In this document: positions 21,958 through 32,945 of the stretch, piece by piece | Layout of the letters: every line of letters starts with the position of its first letter | Numbering within the stretch: position 1 is the stretch's first letter | Source: Chionoecetes opilio | Lineage: Eukaryota > Arthropoda > Malacostraca > Decapoda > Majidae | Reading direction: 5' to 3' | NCBI GenBank assembly: GCA_016584305.1 | Contig: JACEEZ010026297.1 | Coordinates: 135,001-199,000 of the forward strand | Length of the DNA stretch: 64,000 nucleotides | Translations under genes and position numbers: made by a program | The notes under the pieces: model-generated | What the model saw: the letters and a program-made list of their open reading frames with translations, nothing else | Databases searched by the model: none | Told to the model about the DNA's origin: nothing

Positions 21958-22487
21958 CCTGGAACTGTCGCTGATAGGAATTCTCGCCGACGTCGGCGGG
22001 TGTTCCAATTTTCACGTCGGCGAGTGTTCCTATTTCTGGCATCAGTTCTAGTTCTTGATCTTGAGTTAGGTTATGTGGTTATGTTATGTTGGCCAGTTGA
22101 ACAATGTCATTTAGGTTAGTTAAACCCGCCGACGTCGGCGAGAAGTGGGTTAACCTTATTGGCTCAGTGGTCTAGACGTCCACACTAGGACTCATGATGC
22201 GCAGCGTAATGCGCATCACTGGCTGACTTGTACGGTACCTGGAACTGTCGCCGATCGGAACTCTCGCCGCCGTCGTCGAGTGTTCCAATTCTTGATATTA
22301 CAGGACCCAATATATACATTTAATCAAGTGTTACCCGTGTTTCTGCATTCAGGGATGAAATACTATCGTTAGCTGATCAGTTAGGTTAGATTAGGTGCCA
22401 TTGTCCAGGTTAGGTTAAATTTCCACGTCGACGAGAGTTCTATTTTGTTGTTTCGGCGAGAATTCTCATCGGCGACAGTTCCATAAA
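21958..22487. mobile_element. MITE cluster with GC-rich CGCCGACGTCGGCG motif ends
   Basis: GGAACTGTCGC(T/C)GAT.GGAA.TCTCGCC occurs at 21961 and again, same orientation, at 22241. Its inverse (GGCGAGAATTCTCATCGGCG, then ACAGTTCC) ends the block at 22483. Self-complementary CGCCGACGTCGGCG follows at 21985 and CCGACGTCGGCGAG at 22129. Two left ends and one right end imply nesting or partial tandem duplication. No ORF. Confidence 0.65.
22153..22225 (+). other. tRNA-like A-box segment (weak)
   Basis: TTGGCTCAGTGGTCTAGACG fits a tRNA D-arm/A box (TGGCNNAGTGG). The region where a B box should lie (GCGCAGCGTAATGCGCATC) does not fit, and no cloverleaf forms by eye. At best it is a relic of a tRNA or tRNA-derived SINE within the MITE cluster. 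Confidence 0.25.
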
Positions 22488-22514
22488 CCCCTTGTACCAG
22501 AGAGAGACAGATAA

Positions 22515-23640
22515 TATTTTTTTATTTTTTTATTTGTTTACATCACAAAGGACTGGCCAAGGGCACAACAAAAATAGGCAACACAAAGCCCGTTTCGTTG
22601 CCAGTCCCTATAAAGAAGACAGTAAGAGAATATAAAAAAAGAGGGGTGGGCCAATTTAGTTCGGGAGGTGTCTTGTTACTCTTCTCTTGAAAAGATTTAA
22701 GTCGTAGGAAAGTGGAAAAAATAGAAACAGGAAGAGAGTTCCAGAGTTTACCAGTGAAAGGGATGAAAGAGTAAAGATACTGATTAACTCGTGCATTAGG
22801 AAGGTAGACAGAATTGGGATGAGAATGAGTGGAAAGTCATGTGCAGCGAGGCCGCGGGAGGGACGAGGCATGCAGTTAGCAAGTTCAGAAGAGCAGTGAG
22901 CATGAAAATAGCGGTAGAAGATTAGAAGATAGTAAGAGAAGCAACATTGCGGCGGTGATTTAAAGATTGAAGACAGTCAGTCAGAGGAGGGGAGTTGATG
23001 AGACGAAAAGCTTTTGACTCAACCCTGTTTAGGAGAGCTGTATGAGTGGATCCTCTCCAAACATGTGAGACATACTCCATACATGGGCGGATAAGGCCCC
23101 TGTACAGATCAAGCAACTGGGAGGGAGTAAATAAAGGACGCAGACGCCACAGGACACCTAACTTCTTAGAAGCTTTTTTGCAAGAGAAAAAATGTGAGTT
23201 TTCCATTCAGTTTTTTAGTAAAAGTAGTCCTAAATTTCATTGTAAAAGGAGATATTTGATGTCTTTGAAAAAGAGGGATAGTTATCGGTGGGTTTTTTGT
23301 CGAGTTATGGTGAAAAAATTTGGGTTTTTGAGGCTTTTGAAAAAAAAACTGGGTTTGCTTTGCCACAATCAAAATTATAAAAGTAGAAATTTGGGCCCCG
23401 GTGCATCTCTCCGTGAATCATTATTTCCTGTTGAGTTGGAGTCTAATAAAAGAGCCAAAAAATTTAAGGTAGAATCATCAGCGTGGGGAGGGGATGGGGT
23501 TTGAGTTAATTTAGAAGATCAAAATGAAAAATAGAAAGAGAGGGGGTGATAGGACAGAACCGGGGAACCCACTTTTGATAGTTTTAGGAGAAGAAAATTC
23601 CGTCTACAGTAGCTGCAATAAAGGGTTTTTACCGTCATAA
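22515..23640 (-). pseudogene. LINE (Jockey/I-like) copy A: RT C-terminal region and 3' UTR
   Basis: Reading leftward: KTQF near 23360, KKLGVLWRLRPLFTPSQLL, LYRGLIRPCMEYVSHVWRGS and SKAFRLINSPPL (23170-22990), then NHRRNVASL and the C-terminal LNLFKRRVTRHLP (near 22680). A 3' UTR containing TCCTTTGTGATGTAAACAAA follows, with a poly-A-like end. These are the last RT subdomain and tail of a non-LTR retrotransposon. Frames shift repeatedly and the 5' part is missing beyond about 23640. Copy B of the same family lies at 24424 onward. Confidence 0.85.
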
Positions 23641-24423
23641 ATAGCGTAACCTTTGTCCGGCCACCATATCGGTAAGGTCTATCCCTATCCTCCCCAAGGG
23701 TTTTTAGGGTACTGGAGGGTAACTCTTTCCACTGCTGTTGTAAACCCCTTTACCCTTTAAATCTTTTACAGGTTCACTTTTTTTACATACTCACATACAT
23801 CAAATTTAAGATTTTTTTTTTTTTTTCCAATGTATAGCAGGAGCGGATTGGCCATGGGCAAACCGGGCTGTGTCCCGGTGGGCCGGAGGGGTTGGGGCCG
23901 TCTGATCCCGCGGGGGCGGCCCTCTGTACGCAGTATGGTACGGTTGTGAAGATTTTTTTGCCGGAAACCCTTGCCTCGTCGGTCAAGGGACCTGGCTTCT
24001 CCCCCATCCCCCTCCCCTATTCTAGCTATTAATCTGAAAAGGGGTATGACCCCAGAGGCGGATTGGGCCCCAGGACACACCGGGCTGTTCCCAGGGTCAA
24101 TGGGCTAGGGGCCCCGGCGCCGGGGGCCGGGGGGCCAGATGAGTAGCTTTACGAGCGTGGCTATCGGATTAGAGCCGGTTATATTATTGGTACGAAATCA
24201 TAAGTACAACATTTTATGAAGCAATTTATAAGAGAGGGAAAGAGAGATCAGCTGTTTCTAGCATGGGTGTATAATAATATAACTCCAATGAATTCTAGCG
24301 AATTTATTGGAGATCGTTGACGTTGAGACAGCTAGCTTGACCTCAAAATCCTCCTTTTGGCACCTGGTCCACAACAAACTGTACAGTTTCATGGCACCAC
24401 GGGCCACACACCTCAGTGTAATG
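23641..24423. other. hAT-like terminal fragments between LINE copies; no gene
   Basis: AGGAGCGGATTGGCCATGGG (near 23839) and AGAGGCGGATTGGGCCCCAG (near 24053) resemble hAT terminal sequences of the CAGGGGCGGA.TGG type, which also appear inverted at 33390-33404. A pure T tract lies at 23813-23826. Positions 24150-24420 hold nothing I can assign. Confidence 0.4.
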
Positions 24424-24935
24424 TTTTTTTTGTTTTTTTTACAGCACAAAGGACTGGCCAAGGACAAAAAAAAGCCCGCTTAGTTTCCAGTGCCTATAAA
24501 GATGACTGTAAGAGATATAAAAAGCGGGGTGAGCCAATTTAGTTCGGGAGGTGTCTTGTTACTCCTTTCTTGAACAAAAATTGTCGTCAGAAGGTGAAAG
24601 AATAGAAACAGAAAGAGTGTTCAAGAGTTTACCAGTGAAGGGCATGGAAGAGTGAAGATACTTGTTAACTTTTGCACTGGAAGATGGACAGGATAGGGAT
24701 GAGAATGAGTAGAAAGTCTTGTGCAGCGAGGCCGCGGGAGGGGGGGAGGCATGCAGTTAGCAAGTTCAGAAGAGCAGTGAGCATGAAAATAACGGTAGAA
24801 GAGAGCAAGAGAAGCAACATTGCGGCGATGACTTAAAGATTGAAGACAGTCGGTCAGAAAAGGGGAGTTGATGAGACGAAAAGTTTTTTATTCTACCCTG
24901 TTGAAGAAAGCTGTATATGAGAAGATCCCCCCAAA
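24424..24935 (-). pseudogene. LINE copy B, 3' UTR and RT C-terminus
   Basis: Same family and orientation as copy A, sharing the AGCACAAAGGACTGGCCAAG 3' region, TTTAGTTCGGGAGGTGTCTT and the reading of the LQSL..RRNVASL..F block. It is interrupted at 24936 by a hAT MITE and resumes at 25483. Confidence 0.8.
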
Positions 24936-25474
24936 CAGAGCTGGGCACTAAATACATTGAATGTATTTAAATACTAAATACTAAATACATGGGAGAAATG
25001 TATTTAAATACTAAATACTAAATACATTTTACGAATGTATTTAAATACTAAATACTAAATACATCAATTGTATTTAAATACATTTGAAAATACATTTTAA
25101 ATACACACACATTTTAACATGTCCGAAAAAAATGAATTTCCTTAGGATTTCCTTTGATTTTGGGTTTCCTTAGAAATTTCCTTCTCAGGCATAAAATAAT
25201 TTCCTTGAAATCCGGACATTTCCTTGCCAGTGGAAACACTGGTTCACTGTGACATCAGGGTTGCCAGATAGTTGGGCGGGTTTATGGCCAAATTAACTGA
25301 TAAAAAAGTATTTTTTTTTTTATATTAAATGTATTTAAATACAATGTATTTAAATACTCATAAAAGTATTTAAATACTGTATTTAAATACATGACAACCA
25401 ATGTATTTATAAATACATTTCTAAATACACAAATGTATTTAAATACAATTGTATTTAAATACTGCCCAGCTCTG
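24936..25474. mobile_element. hAT MITE 1 (AAATACATTT-rich), 8-bp TSD CCCCCAAA
   Basis: The ends CAGAGCTGGGCA and TGCCCAGCTCTG are flanked by CCCCCAAA on both sides (24928-24935, 25475-25482). The 8-bp TSD and CAGAG start are hAT hallmarks. Long runs of TATTTAAATAC make both flanks of the interior palindromic. The central unique part contains TTTCCTTAGGATTTCCTT and GGTTGCCAGATAGTTGGGC. Non-autonomous. Confidence 0.93.
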
Positions 25475-25482
25475 CCCCCAAA

Positions 25483-26444
25483 CATGTGAGACATACTCCA
25501 TACATGGGCAGATACGGCCCCTGTACAGAGCAAGCAACTGGGAGGGAGAAAAGATTGGACGCAGACGCCAGAGGACACCTAACTTCTTAAATGTTGTTTT
25601 AGCAAGAGATGAGATGTGAGATTTCCAGCTCAATTTTTTTGTAAAGGATAGTCCAATAATGTTCTTTGTAGAAGAAGAAGACAGTTGAGTGTCATTGAAG
25701 AAGAAGGGATAGTTGTCTGTTAGGTTTTGTCGAGTAGATAGGTGAAGAAATTGGGTTTTGAGTCATTGAACAAAAGAAGCTAGGTTTGCTTTGTCCCAAT
25801 CAGAAATTTTAAAAAGGTCAAAAGTTAGGATCTCCGTGGCGTCTCTCCGTGAGTCACTTAGCTCCTATTGAGTTGGACGCCTAATGAACGACGTTGAAAA
25901 ATGCAGGGTAGAATCATCAGCGAAGGAGTGGATAGGGCATTGAGTTAGACTTAGAAGATCATTAATGAATAATAGAAAGAGTGATTGATAGGACAGAACC
26001 CTGAAGAACACCACTATTAATAGACTTAGGAGAAGAACAATGTCCGTCTACAGTAGCTGCAATAGAACGGTTAGAAAGGAAACTGAAGATGAAGGGGCAG
26101 ATAAAAGGATAGAAACCGAATAATGGTAGTTTAAACATTAAGGATTTGTGCCAGACAATAGCTTTTGATATGTCAAGGGCAACAGCAAAAGTTTCACCAA
26201 AACCCCTAAAGGAGGATGACCAAGATTCAGTTAGGAAAGCTAGAAGATCGCCATCAGATCGCCCTTTACGGAAACCGTACTGACGATCATATATAAGATT
26301 GTGAGCAGATAGATGCTTAAGAATCTTCTTATTAAGTCTAGTAGATTCAAAAACGTTAGAAGGAAGGAAGGAAGTCAAAGCTATAAGATGGTAGTTTGAA
26401 GGCTTAGAACGGTCACCCTTCTTAGGGACAGGTTGAATGTAAAG
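25483..26444 (-). pseudogene. LINE copy B, RT domain (palm and thumb)
   Basis: Reading leftward from 26444: QPVPKKGDRSKPSNYHLIAL (PVPKKGD motif), HNLIYDRQYGFRKGRS, FAVALDISKA, VWHKSL, and SGVLQGSVLS (motif B, normally GVPQGSVLSP). Further left, WKSHISSLAKTTFKKLGVLW and LYRGRICPCMEYVSHVWG end at the MITE 1 junction. The F/YADD box region is shifted out of frame. Split from its upstream part by MITE 2. Confidence 0.88.
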
Positions 26445-26975
26445 CAGAGCTGGGCAGTATTTAAATACAATTGTATTTAAATACGTATTTAAATACATTT
26501 GTGTATTTAGAAATGTATTTATAAATACATTGGTTGTCATGTATTTGAATACAGTATTTAAATACTTTTTATGAGTATTTAAATACATTTAATATAAAAA
26601 TTTAAATACTTTTTTATCAGTTAATTTGGCCATAAACCTGCCCAACTATCTGGCAACCCCGATGTTACAGTGAACCAGTGTTTCCACTGGCAAGGAAATG
26701 TTCAGATTTCAAGGAAATTTATGCCTGAGAAGGAAATTTGTAAGGAAACCCAAAATCTAAGGAAATCCTAAGGAAATTCATTTTTTTCGGACATGTTAAA
26801 ATGTGTGTATTTAAAATGTATTTACAAATGTATTTAAATACAATTGATGTATTTAGTATTTAGTATTTAAATGCATTCGTAAAATGTATTTAGTATTTAG
26901 TATTTAAATACAATTCTCCCATGTATTTAGTATTTAGTATTTAAATACATTCAATGTATTTAGTGCCCAGCTCTG
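26445..26975. mobile_element. hAT MITE 2, same family, opposite orientation, TSD AATGTAAG
   Basis: 531 bp with ends CAGAGCTGGGCA and TGCCCAGCTCTG. The interior is the reverse complement of MITE 1 (for example AAGGAAATCCTAAGGAAATT, GGCAAGGAAATG). The flanks (ATGTAAAG left, AATGTAAG right) agree apart from one slipped A. Inserted in the same LINE copy, 970 bp from MITE 1. Confidence 0.92.
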
Positions 26976-27992
26976 AATGTAAGCAAATTTCCAGCAAGGA
27001 AAGGTGGAAGTAGATAGACAAAGACGGAAAAGTTTGACCAGACAGGGTGCAAGCACAGAAGCCCAGTTTTTTAGAACAATAGGAGGGATTCCGTCAGGAC
27101 CGTAAGCCTTTCGAGGACCTAGGCCAGAAAGTGCAAATAAAACATCATTACGAAGGATCTTAATAACAGGCATAACATAGTCAGAGGGTGGAGGAGAAGG
27201 AGGAATTCATCAACCGGAGTGGAATTTTTAGCAAAGGTTTGAGCACAAAGTTCAGCTTTAGAAATAGATGAGACAGCTGTGGCGCCATCCGGGAGAAACA
27301 TAGGAGGGAAAGATGAAGAAGACACAAATTGTTAAAGATGTTTTAGCTAGATGCCAGAAGTCACGAGATTTGTTTGATTCAGAACATTTTGACATTTTCT
27401 ATGAATGAAGGAGTTTTTGGTATGTTGAAAAAATATTTGGCATGATTATGGGCAGAAATATAGAGGGCATGAGTTTCAAGAGATGGATGGTTACTGTACC
27501 GTCTGTGAGCCGCCTCTCTATCTTGTTCAGCATGAGAACAAACAGTTAAACCAAAGAGTTAAACCAAAGTGGACGGGCTTTAGGATTAGAGAAAGTGTGT
27601 GGAATGTACGCCTCCATGACAGAGACAATGACCATAGTTATGCGCTCTGCACAAAGAGATGGGTCTCTGACATGGAAGCAATAATGTTATTCCATGGAAA
27701 ATCAGAGTAGTATACTGCCTTAGGTCCTCCCACTTAGCTGAGTTGAAATGCCAGAAGCACCTCCGCTTAGGTGGGTCCCGAGGCGGCACCGGAGCGATAG
27801 GACAAATTACAGAAATATAATTGTGATTGGAGGAACCCAACGGAGAGAATAGTTTCACAGAGTAAGCAGTAAGGATTAGTAGTTAGGAAAAGGTATAGAA
27901 TGTTGGGCGTGTCTCCGTGGATGGGCAGGAATATAGGTAGGGTGCTGCACCAGCTGCTCTATGTCTTGGAGGATATAAAAATTGTAGGCTTG
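26976..27992 (-). pseudogene. LINE copy B, endonuclease end, linker and RT fingers
   Basis: Reading leftward: HPTYIPAHPW (near 27950), LSPLGSSNHNYISVICPIAP type sequence around 27850 (the SDH motif region of an APE endonuclease, here SNH), PPKRRCFWHF, YISAHNHAKYFFNIPKTPSF, SSSFPPMFLPDGATAVSSIS, then LRNDVLFALSGLGPRKAYGP followed by DGIPPIVLKN (RT fingers). Several frame breaks. Interrupted at 27997 by the Gypsy element; the upstream endonuclease resumes at 32862. Confidence 0.85.
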
Positions 27993-27997
27993 TTCAC
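27993..27997. repeat. 5-bp target-site duplication (TTCAC), left copy
   Basis: TTCAC precedes the left LTR and recurs at 32857-32861 after the right LTR. In LINE sense, removing one copy plus the Gypsy restores the GGTGAACAAGCC coding context. Confidence 0.9.
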
Positions 27998-28174
27998 TGG
28001 TGGGGTTGGAACACAGAAGGGCTGGGGGCGCGGAGTGATGTTTATTGGAGACTTAACCTCTAATTACAGAGAGCTGACAGGACGACTGGTCACTGCCTCG
28101 CCGGAGTCACAACTGCCCGCCTCGGGTGACACTGAGATGTGGCGGGAAGATGAGGGTTGCCACCCCCCCCCACA
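27998..28174 (-). repeat. Gypsy element 2, 3' LTR (177 bp)
   Basis: TG...CA in element sense (TGTGGGGG..., ...CCCCACCA). It differs from 32680-32856 at about 4 of 177 positions. It contains CCAATAAACATCAC, a polyadenylation-type signal. The adjacent purine-rich GGGGGGGGAG (28184-28175) is the polypurine tract. The LTR is very short for a Gypsy element. Confidence 0.95.
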
Positions 28175-28287
28175 CTCCCCCCCCAATTACACAAATAGCT
28201 CACCGTGGGCGGTGTAATGAAAAAACAGAAACATTTGAAAAAGAGTGAACCGAGGGATACAAACAAATTTTGTGATATGTGTGGCAC

Positions 28288-31200
28288 TCAGTGTGTTGCC
28301 TGAGGGGTGGCGTTACCTAACACGTAGTCCAGCAGGTGGCGTGGTGCCTGTCTGTGGCGTTGAGGCCTTCCTTGGCTGGGCGGGGTGGCGCCAGGCATCG
28401 CTGTTGTCCCGTCGTCGTGCGCCTGAACGCACGTGAGAGGGCGCAGGTGGCGCCGGTTCCTGATGGTGGTGCGCCCACTGCCGTCCAGCCGCACCAAGTA
28501 CTGCCTGGGTGCCGTAGTCTCCAGGACAGTGCCTGCGCGATCCCAGCGCCCACTGCCGGGGTTTAGGATGCGGGTCCGTAGGCCGGGCGTGAGGGGCTCG
28601 AGGTTGTGGGCTGTTTGGTCATGCCGGGAAGCTGCACTGTCCCCAGAGCGGGCCATGGCCCGTTCGCGCTCCCGCAGCAGCCACGCCCATCGCTCGCTCA
28701 CCTCATAGAGCGACGCGTCCACAGGTATGGCGTCCCGCAGCTGACGTCCTGTGATCAGCTGGGCTGGGGAGGCTTCAGAGCCCTGCGGGGGGTGTTGAGG
28801 TACTGCATGATGGCCCATGCAGCGGCGTCGGTGTCCAGGGAGCCGTTCCGGCCAGTGTTGCCGCGTAGCAACCTCTTGGCACACTTGACTGCCGCCTCTG
28901 CGCGGCCGTTAGACTGGGGGTAATGTGCTGATGAGACCCTCAGCCGCACACGCCAGGTGTCGAGGAAGCCCCTGGATTCCTGGCTGGTGAGGTTCGTTCC
29001 CCCATCGCACGACAGCTCCTCTGGGATGCCGAAGCGCTTGAACCATCGTCGGAACACCGTGATGAGGCGTGCACTGGTGGCGTCGCCTGACAGGTGCTCC
29101 ACTTCGAGCCATCCCGAGAGCCTGTCAGCGACGGCGATATAGGTGTGGCCGTCCAGTTGAAATAAATCAGCCACCACTTGCTGGAATGGGTACTGCGGGG
29201 GCGGGGTGGGCAAGAGGGTTTCTGCTGGGCTGGAGGGGGCGTGCGTATCGCATATTGCACATTGGCGCCTCTTCTGTTCCACCTCCGCGTCAATCCCTGG
29301 CCAGTAGACTGACTGCCTCGCCCTGCGTAGCATTGAGTCCCTGCCTTGGTGCCCCGCATGAAGGTTCGCGAGGACTGCACGCCTGAGGGCCGCAGGTATG
29401 ACCAGCCGCGGGTGTTTCTCGTCACAGGTGTAAAGGACGATGTTCCCTTGGCAGGAGAGGTGGCGCCGCATCTTGAAGTACTGGCGGAGGGCGAGCGGCT
29501 CCCAGTCCTTTCGTTCAGCCCAGCCGTCATTGGCTACGCATTCCCGCAAGAGCCGGTACTCCTCGTCCCGTGCAGCCTCTTCCTCCACTTGATGAAGGTC
29601 CACAACATGCCCCACCTCGTCCTCGGCTGCCGCGGCCGTGGCTGCGGTCATGGCTGCGCATACCAGCTCTTCATCGTCTTCGTCCGATCCTTCTGGCCCA
29701 CCTGACAGGATCGGGTAGCGCGACAAGGCGTCTGCCGCGCAGTTGGTGTCGCCCTTCAGGTACTTGATGCGGAAGGTGAACATTAGCGTCTTCTCTTTTA
29801 GGTTGAGGATCCGGGGGTTGGCTATGTCCTTTAGTTCCTTGTCTCCGAAAATCCTTGTAAGGGCCTTGTGGTCTGTGACGAGCGTGAGGTTTTTGCAGCC
29901 AAGGAGGAAGAGGCGTGCCTTCTTTAGGCACCAGGCGATGGGAAGCGCTTCTCCCTCGAGGGTACTGTAGTTCCTCTCGGCCGCTGTGAGATATCGGCTG
30001 CCACAGAGCACAAGTTTCCACCCGCCAGGGCAGCATAGCGGCGACTTCTCCGAGACACACTCGCAGTACTGCTGCAGGACAAGGAAGCCAATACCCTGGC
30101 GACTGTAGTCAGTGAGGACTGCTGTAGGGCGCGACACATCATAGAAGCGCAGTCCCTCGGCCGCCAATCGCCCAATAGTGTCTTTGGCGGAGGTGAAGAG
30201 CGCCTCCAACTGCTTGTCCCAGTACATTGCCTTCCCACCCGGTTTCTTGAGTAGCTCCCTGAAGGGCTCCATGACAGGGGCGACCGCCAGGAAGGGCGCG
30301 ACCTGGTTGACGAGGTCGAACCATGACCGCACGTCAGTCAGGGTGGGCTGGGCGGGCATCTTGAAGTCGGTTATGCTGTTGACGAGGTCGCGGCTTGGCT
30401 GGTACCCTTCCCAGCCCAGGAGGTAGCCGGCAAAGGTGACGCTCCTCCTGCAGAAGCGGAACTTGTCAGGTCGCAGGGTGACACCGCTCTCCATGCACCT
30501 CTGGAGAAAATTGTATGTGTGCCAGAAGGCGTCGCTGATGCTGCTGTCGTGGAGTAGTGTCGTCCACGCACTTGAGCTTCCTGGGCACGTCGGTGATGGT
30601 GTCGTCAAAACGCTTTGTGAACGCGTCCTGCGAAGCGCAGTGGTCCATGGGGGTGCGGCGGTACCGGTAGCGCCCCCAGGGGGTGATGAATGTTGTGAGC
30701 TTGCGGCTCTCCTCGTCAAGGGGGACCTGGTAGTAGCCCGAGTATGCGTCCGCTACGGTCTTAAATGTATGTTTGGGCACGCTAGAGACGAGATCGAAGG
30801 GCGGTCTGGTGTGGTGTGTCTCTCTGAGGTTCGCACGGTTAAGGCACTGAAAGTCGACCGTGCGACGGGGCCTTCCGTCCTTTTTTGGCACTACCACCAT
30901 TCTGGAGCACCATTCGGTGGGCTCGCCTGCGGGCACCGCCTCGATGATGCCCTTGTCAACATCGTCGTCCAGCTGTCGTCGTACCTCGTCAAAGAAGTGG
31001 AGCGGGACTGAGGCTGGGACGTGGACTGCGTGGGGGCGTGTGTCGGGCCGTAGGTGGACGTGGTGAGGCGGACCGCTCATCTCTGGTAGCGGCGTGCGTC
31101 CCATGGCAAACACAGTGCGCCCGAAGTGCTCCAAGAACCATTTCTCGAGGCGATCGACGTTCTCCTCTACAAGTTCGTGAGGTGGCGATTCCGGGCGACG

Positions 31201-32175
31201 TGGGTCTTGTGGGGTGTCTGATGGCTCCACAGCACACACACTGGTGGGTGAAAGGGGGCACGGGAAGGTGTGATGGACCAGGCGAAGGGCCTTGCATGCC
31301 TTGAGCGATAGGTAGAGTTGCTGCACGCCTTCGGCTATGTAGATGCACTCTGTGGTGGAGACAGTCCCCACGGAGACCTGACAGGTGATGGTTCCCAGGA
31401 GGCGCATGCTGCCCCCGGCCACGTGGGTGACTGCCGTGGGTGTAGCCTGGAGCTGACGTTGGGATATGCCGAGGTCCCCCAACAGTAGGCGACCCGCCAC
31501 AGACACTTGCGCCCCAGTGTCCGCCACTGCTGTGTAGGGACACGTGGCGCGAGGGCGTGAGCAGCTGATCACCACGGGCAGCGACGCCGCCATCTCCACT
31601 CCTCCAACGATCACTGCACCGGAGGTAGGGGTGAAGTTCGAATGATGGGCGGGCGGACGAGCGCCGCCCTGGGGGGTGAGGGCCGGACACAGGCGCCAGA
31701 AGTGCCCCTTCTGGCCGCAACAACGGCATGTCGCTGCAAACGCTCTGCACTGACGCCCACCTGTACACTCAGATTCACCGCATGCTGGGCACCGCCTGCG
31801 TCCCCGCCGGACTCCGTCTTGGCGGGTTTTTCCTTGTCCGCTAAGCCGGCGCGCGGGGCCCGCTGCCGCCACCTCGTGATGTGGAGCCATGACGGGCAGG
31901 GGTAGTGTGTCACCGACCCCCACACTGGCTACGTAGCTCGAAGGTTGGTCACTCGCCTTTTCCGCGGCCTCAAAAATTTCACACACGCGAACTATTTCAC
32001 TGAATGACTCGAGGCGTGGGAAGCAACGCAACACCCCCGCTTTCATGTTGCGATCACGTAGCCCCATCACTATTTTCTTGCTGAGCATGTACTCCTCTAA
32101 GGGGCACTGGCACTCAGGGCACCTAAAGCCGCACTCATTCGCTTTGGCGCGGCACTGGGAGATATACGCACACAC
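28288..32175 (-). CDS. Gypsy element 2 gag C-terminus and pol: zinc knuckle, protease, RT, RNase H, integrase (two frameshifts)
   Basis: From 32175 leftward: two Cys clusters (CPACGESECTGGRQC, CRCCGQKGHFWRLC, the latter CX2CX4HX4C), protease VADTGAQVSV (DTGA), RT fingers with VVPKKDGRPRRTVDF, and the RT catalytic box reading CVDD rather than YVDD (near 30565). RNase H (TAVLTDYSRQG, EGEALPIAW, VTDHKALTRIF) runs to 29720. The integrase HHCC finger is near 29370-29245 (HAGHQGRD..., CAICDTH). The DDE core is DLFQLDGHTYIAVADR, SCDGGTNLTS and NGRAEAAVKC. Indels near 30560 and 28850 split it into three frames (32175-30466, 30719-28755, 28884-28288). No envelope gene is present. Everything needed for retrotransposition is recognisable, so this is the youngest element in the window. 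Confidence 0.93.
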
Positions 32176-32179
32176 ACTG

Positions 32180-32680
32180 TCACTCGATGCCTGTGCTAGA
32201 GAAGAATTCCGCCCACGCTCCGATAATACAGCGTGTACCGATCACCACGCTTCTCACAACGTCGATTGCCTCCGTGGTTGAGAGTTGCCTGAACACTTGC
32301 TTGCCCAGGCGCGCGTCGATGCGCTGTTGCACCTCTGTGTTACAAAGGAGGCGTACATAAGGTGCCGCTGTAGGTGCCGCCCAACCGCAGATGCTGCTGT
32401 AGTCCTCTACGCTGGTGGCCCACGCCTCAAACGTTGCCGGCGACATGCCCACGGTCGCTCCCCCTGGTCCTGGAGGAGGTGGTGGGCGATGCTGCCGGGT
32501 CGTTGGCCAGAGTTGCTGCTGAGTGGCTGGTGTGATGTCGGGGCTTGGTGTATAACGCGTGGCGTTGTGGTATGGCGGCAAGTTGGACCACGCGGCTCTT
32601 CCCGCGCGCCCGCTACCTGCCGGAGGCGTCTCTATGCCGCCCATGCCTTCCTCCATGAGCCCCTGAAGATACTGCGCCAT
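32180..32680 (-). CDS. Gypsy element 2 gag N-terminal part
   Basis: MAQYLQGLMEEGMGG starts at 32680. A Gly/Pro-rich stretch (HRPPPPPGPGGATVG) follows, then a helical region FEAWATSVEDYSS, which is capsid-like in position. A single slip near 32240 moves the frame into the downstream 32175-28288 reading. The ATG is made from the last base of the 5' LTR and the first two bases of the primer-binding site, leaving no untranslated leader between LTR and gag. Confidence 0.85.
   Translation of the reverse strand: MAQYLQGLMEEGMGGIETPPAGSGRAGRAAWSNLPPYHNATRYTPSPDITPATQQQLWPTTRQHRPPPPPGPGGATVGMSPATFEAWATSVEDYSSICGWAAPTAAPYVRLLCNTEVQQRIDARLGKQVFRQLSTTEAIDVVRSVVIGTRCIIGAWAEFFSSTGIE
32665..32679 (-). other. 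Gypsy element 2 primer-binding site, overlapping the gag start
   Basis: Directly after the LTR end (..CCCCACCA) comes TGGCGCAGTATCTTC in element sense. TGGCGC is a common start of Gypsy PBS sequences. Identification of the tRNA would need a tRNA set from the species. Confidence 0.6.
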
Positions 32681-32856
32681 GGTGGGGTTGGAACACAGAA
32701 GGGCTGGGGGCGCGGCGTGATGTTTATTGGAGACTTAACCTCTAATTACAGAGAGCTGACAGGACGACTGGTCACTGCCTCGCCGGAGTCACAACTGCCC
32801 GCCTCGGGTGACACTGAGATGTGGCGGGAAGATGAGGGTTACCACACACCCCCACA
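32680..32856 (-). repeat. Gypsy element 2, 5' LTR (177 bp)
   Basis: Same length and about 98% identical to the 3' LTR at 27998-28174. Followed outward by TTCAC (32857-32861), the second copy of the TSD. Confidence 0.95.
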
Positions 32857-32945
32857 TTCACCAAGTTGGACAGTGAAAGAATATAATAGCCAAAGGTGGT
32901 GGTGAACATTGAAATCACCAAGTAATGAGTACTGAATGATAAAAC
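32857..32945 (-). pseudogene. LINE copy B, upstream endonuclease fragment
   Basis: Reading leftward: LGDFNVHHHLWL (the GDFN motif of APE-type endonucleases) then FTVQLGE, which joins across the Gypsy insertion to the AYNFYILQDIEQLVQHPTYI reading at 27.99 kb. It confirms that the Gypsy entered a LINE endonuclease domain. The LINE cannot be followed beyond about 32945. Confidence 0.8.

Noticed and set aside
23046..23504. 152-residue plus-strand ORF
   Set aside because: Antisense shadow of the LINE copy A reverse transcriptase.
28336..32905. Many plus-strand ORFs across the Gypsy element, some over 190 residues
   Set aside because: GC-rich antisense shadows; the minus-strand frames contain all conserved retroelement motifs.
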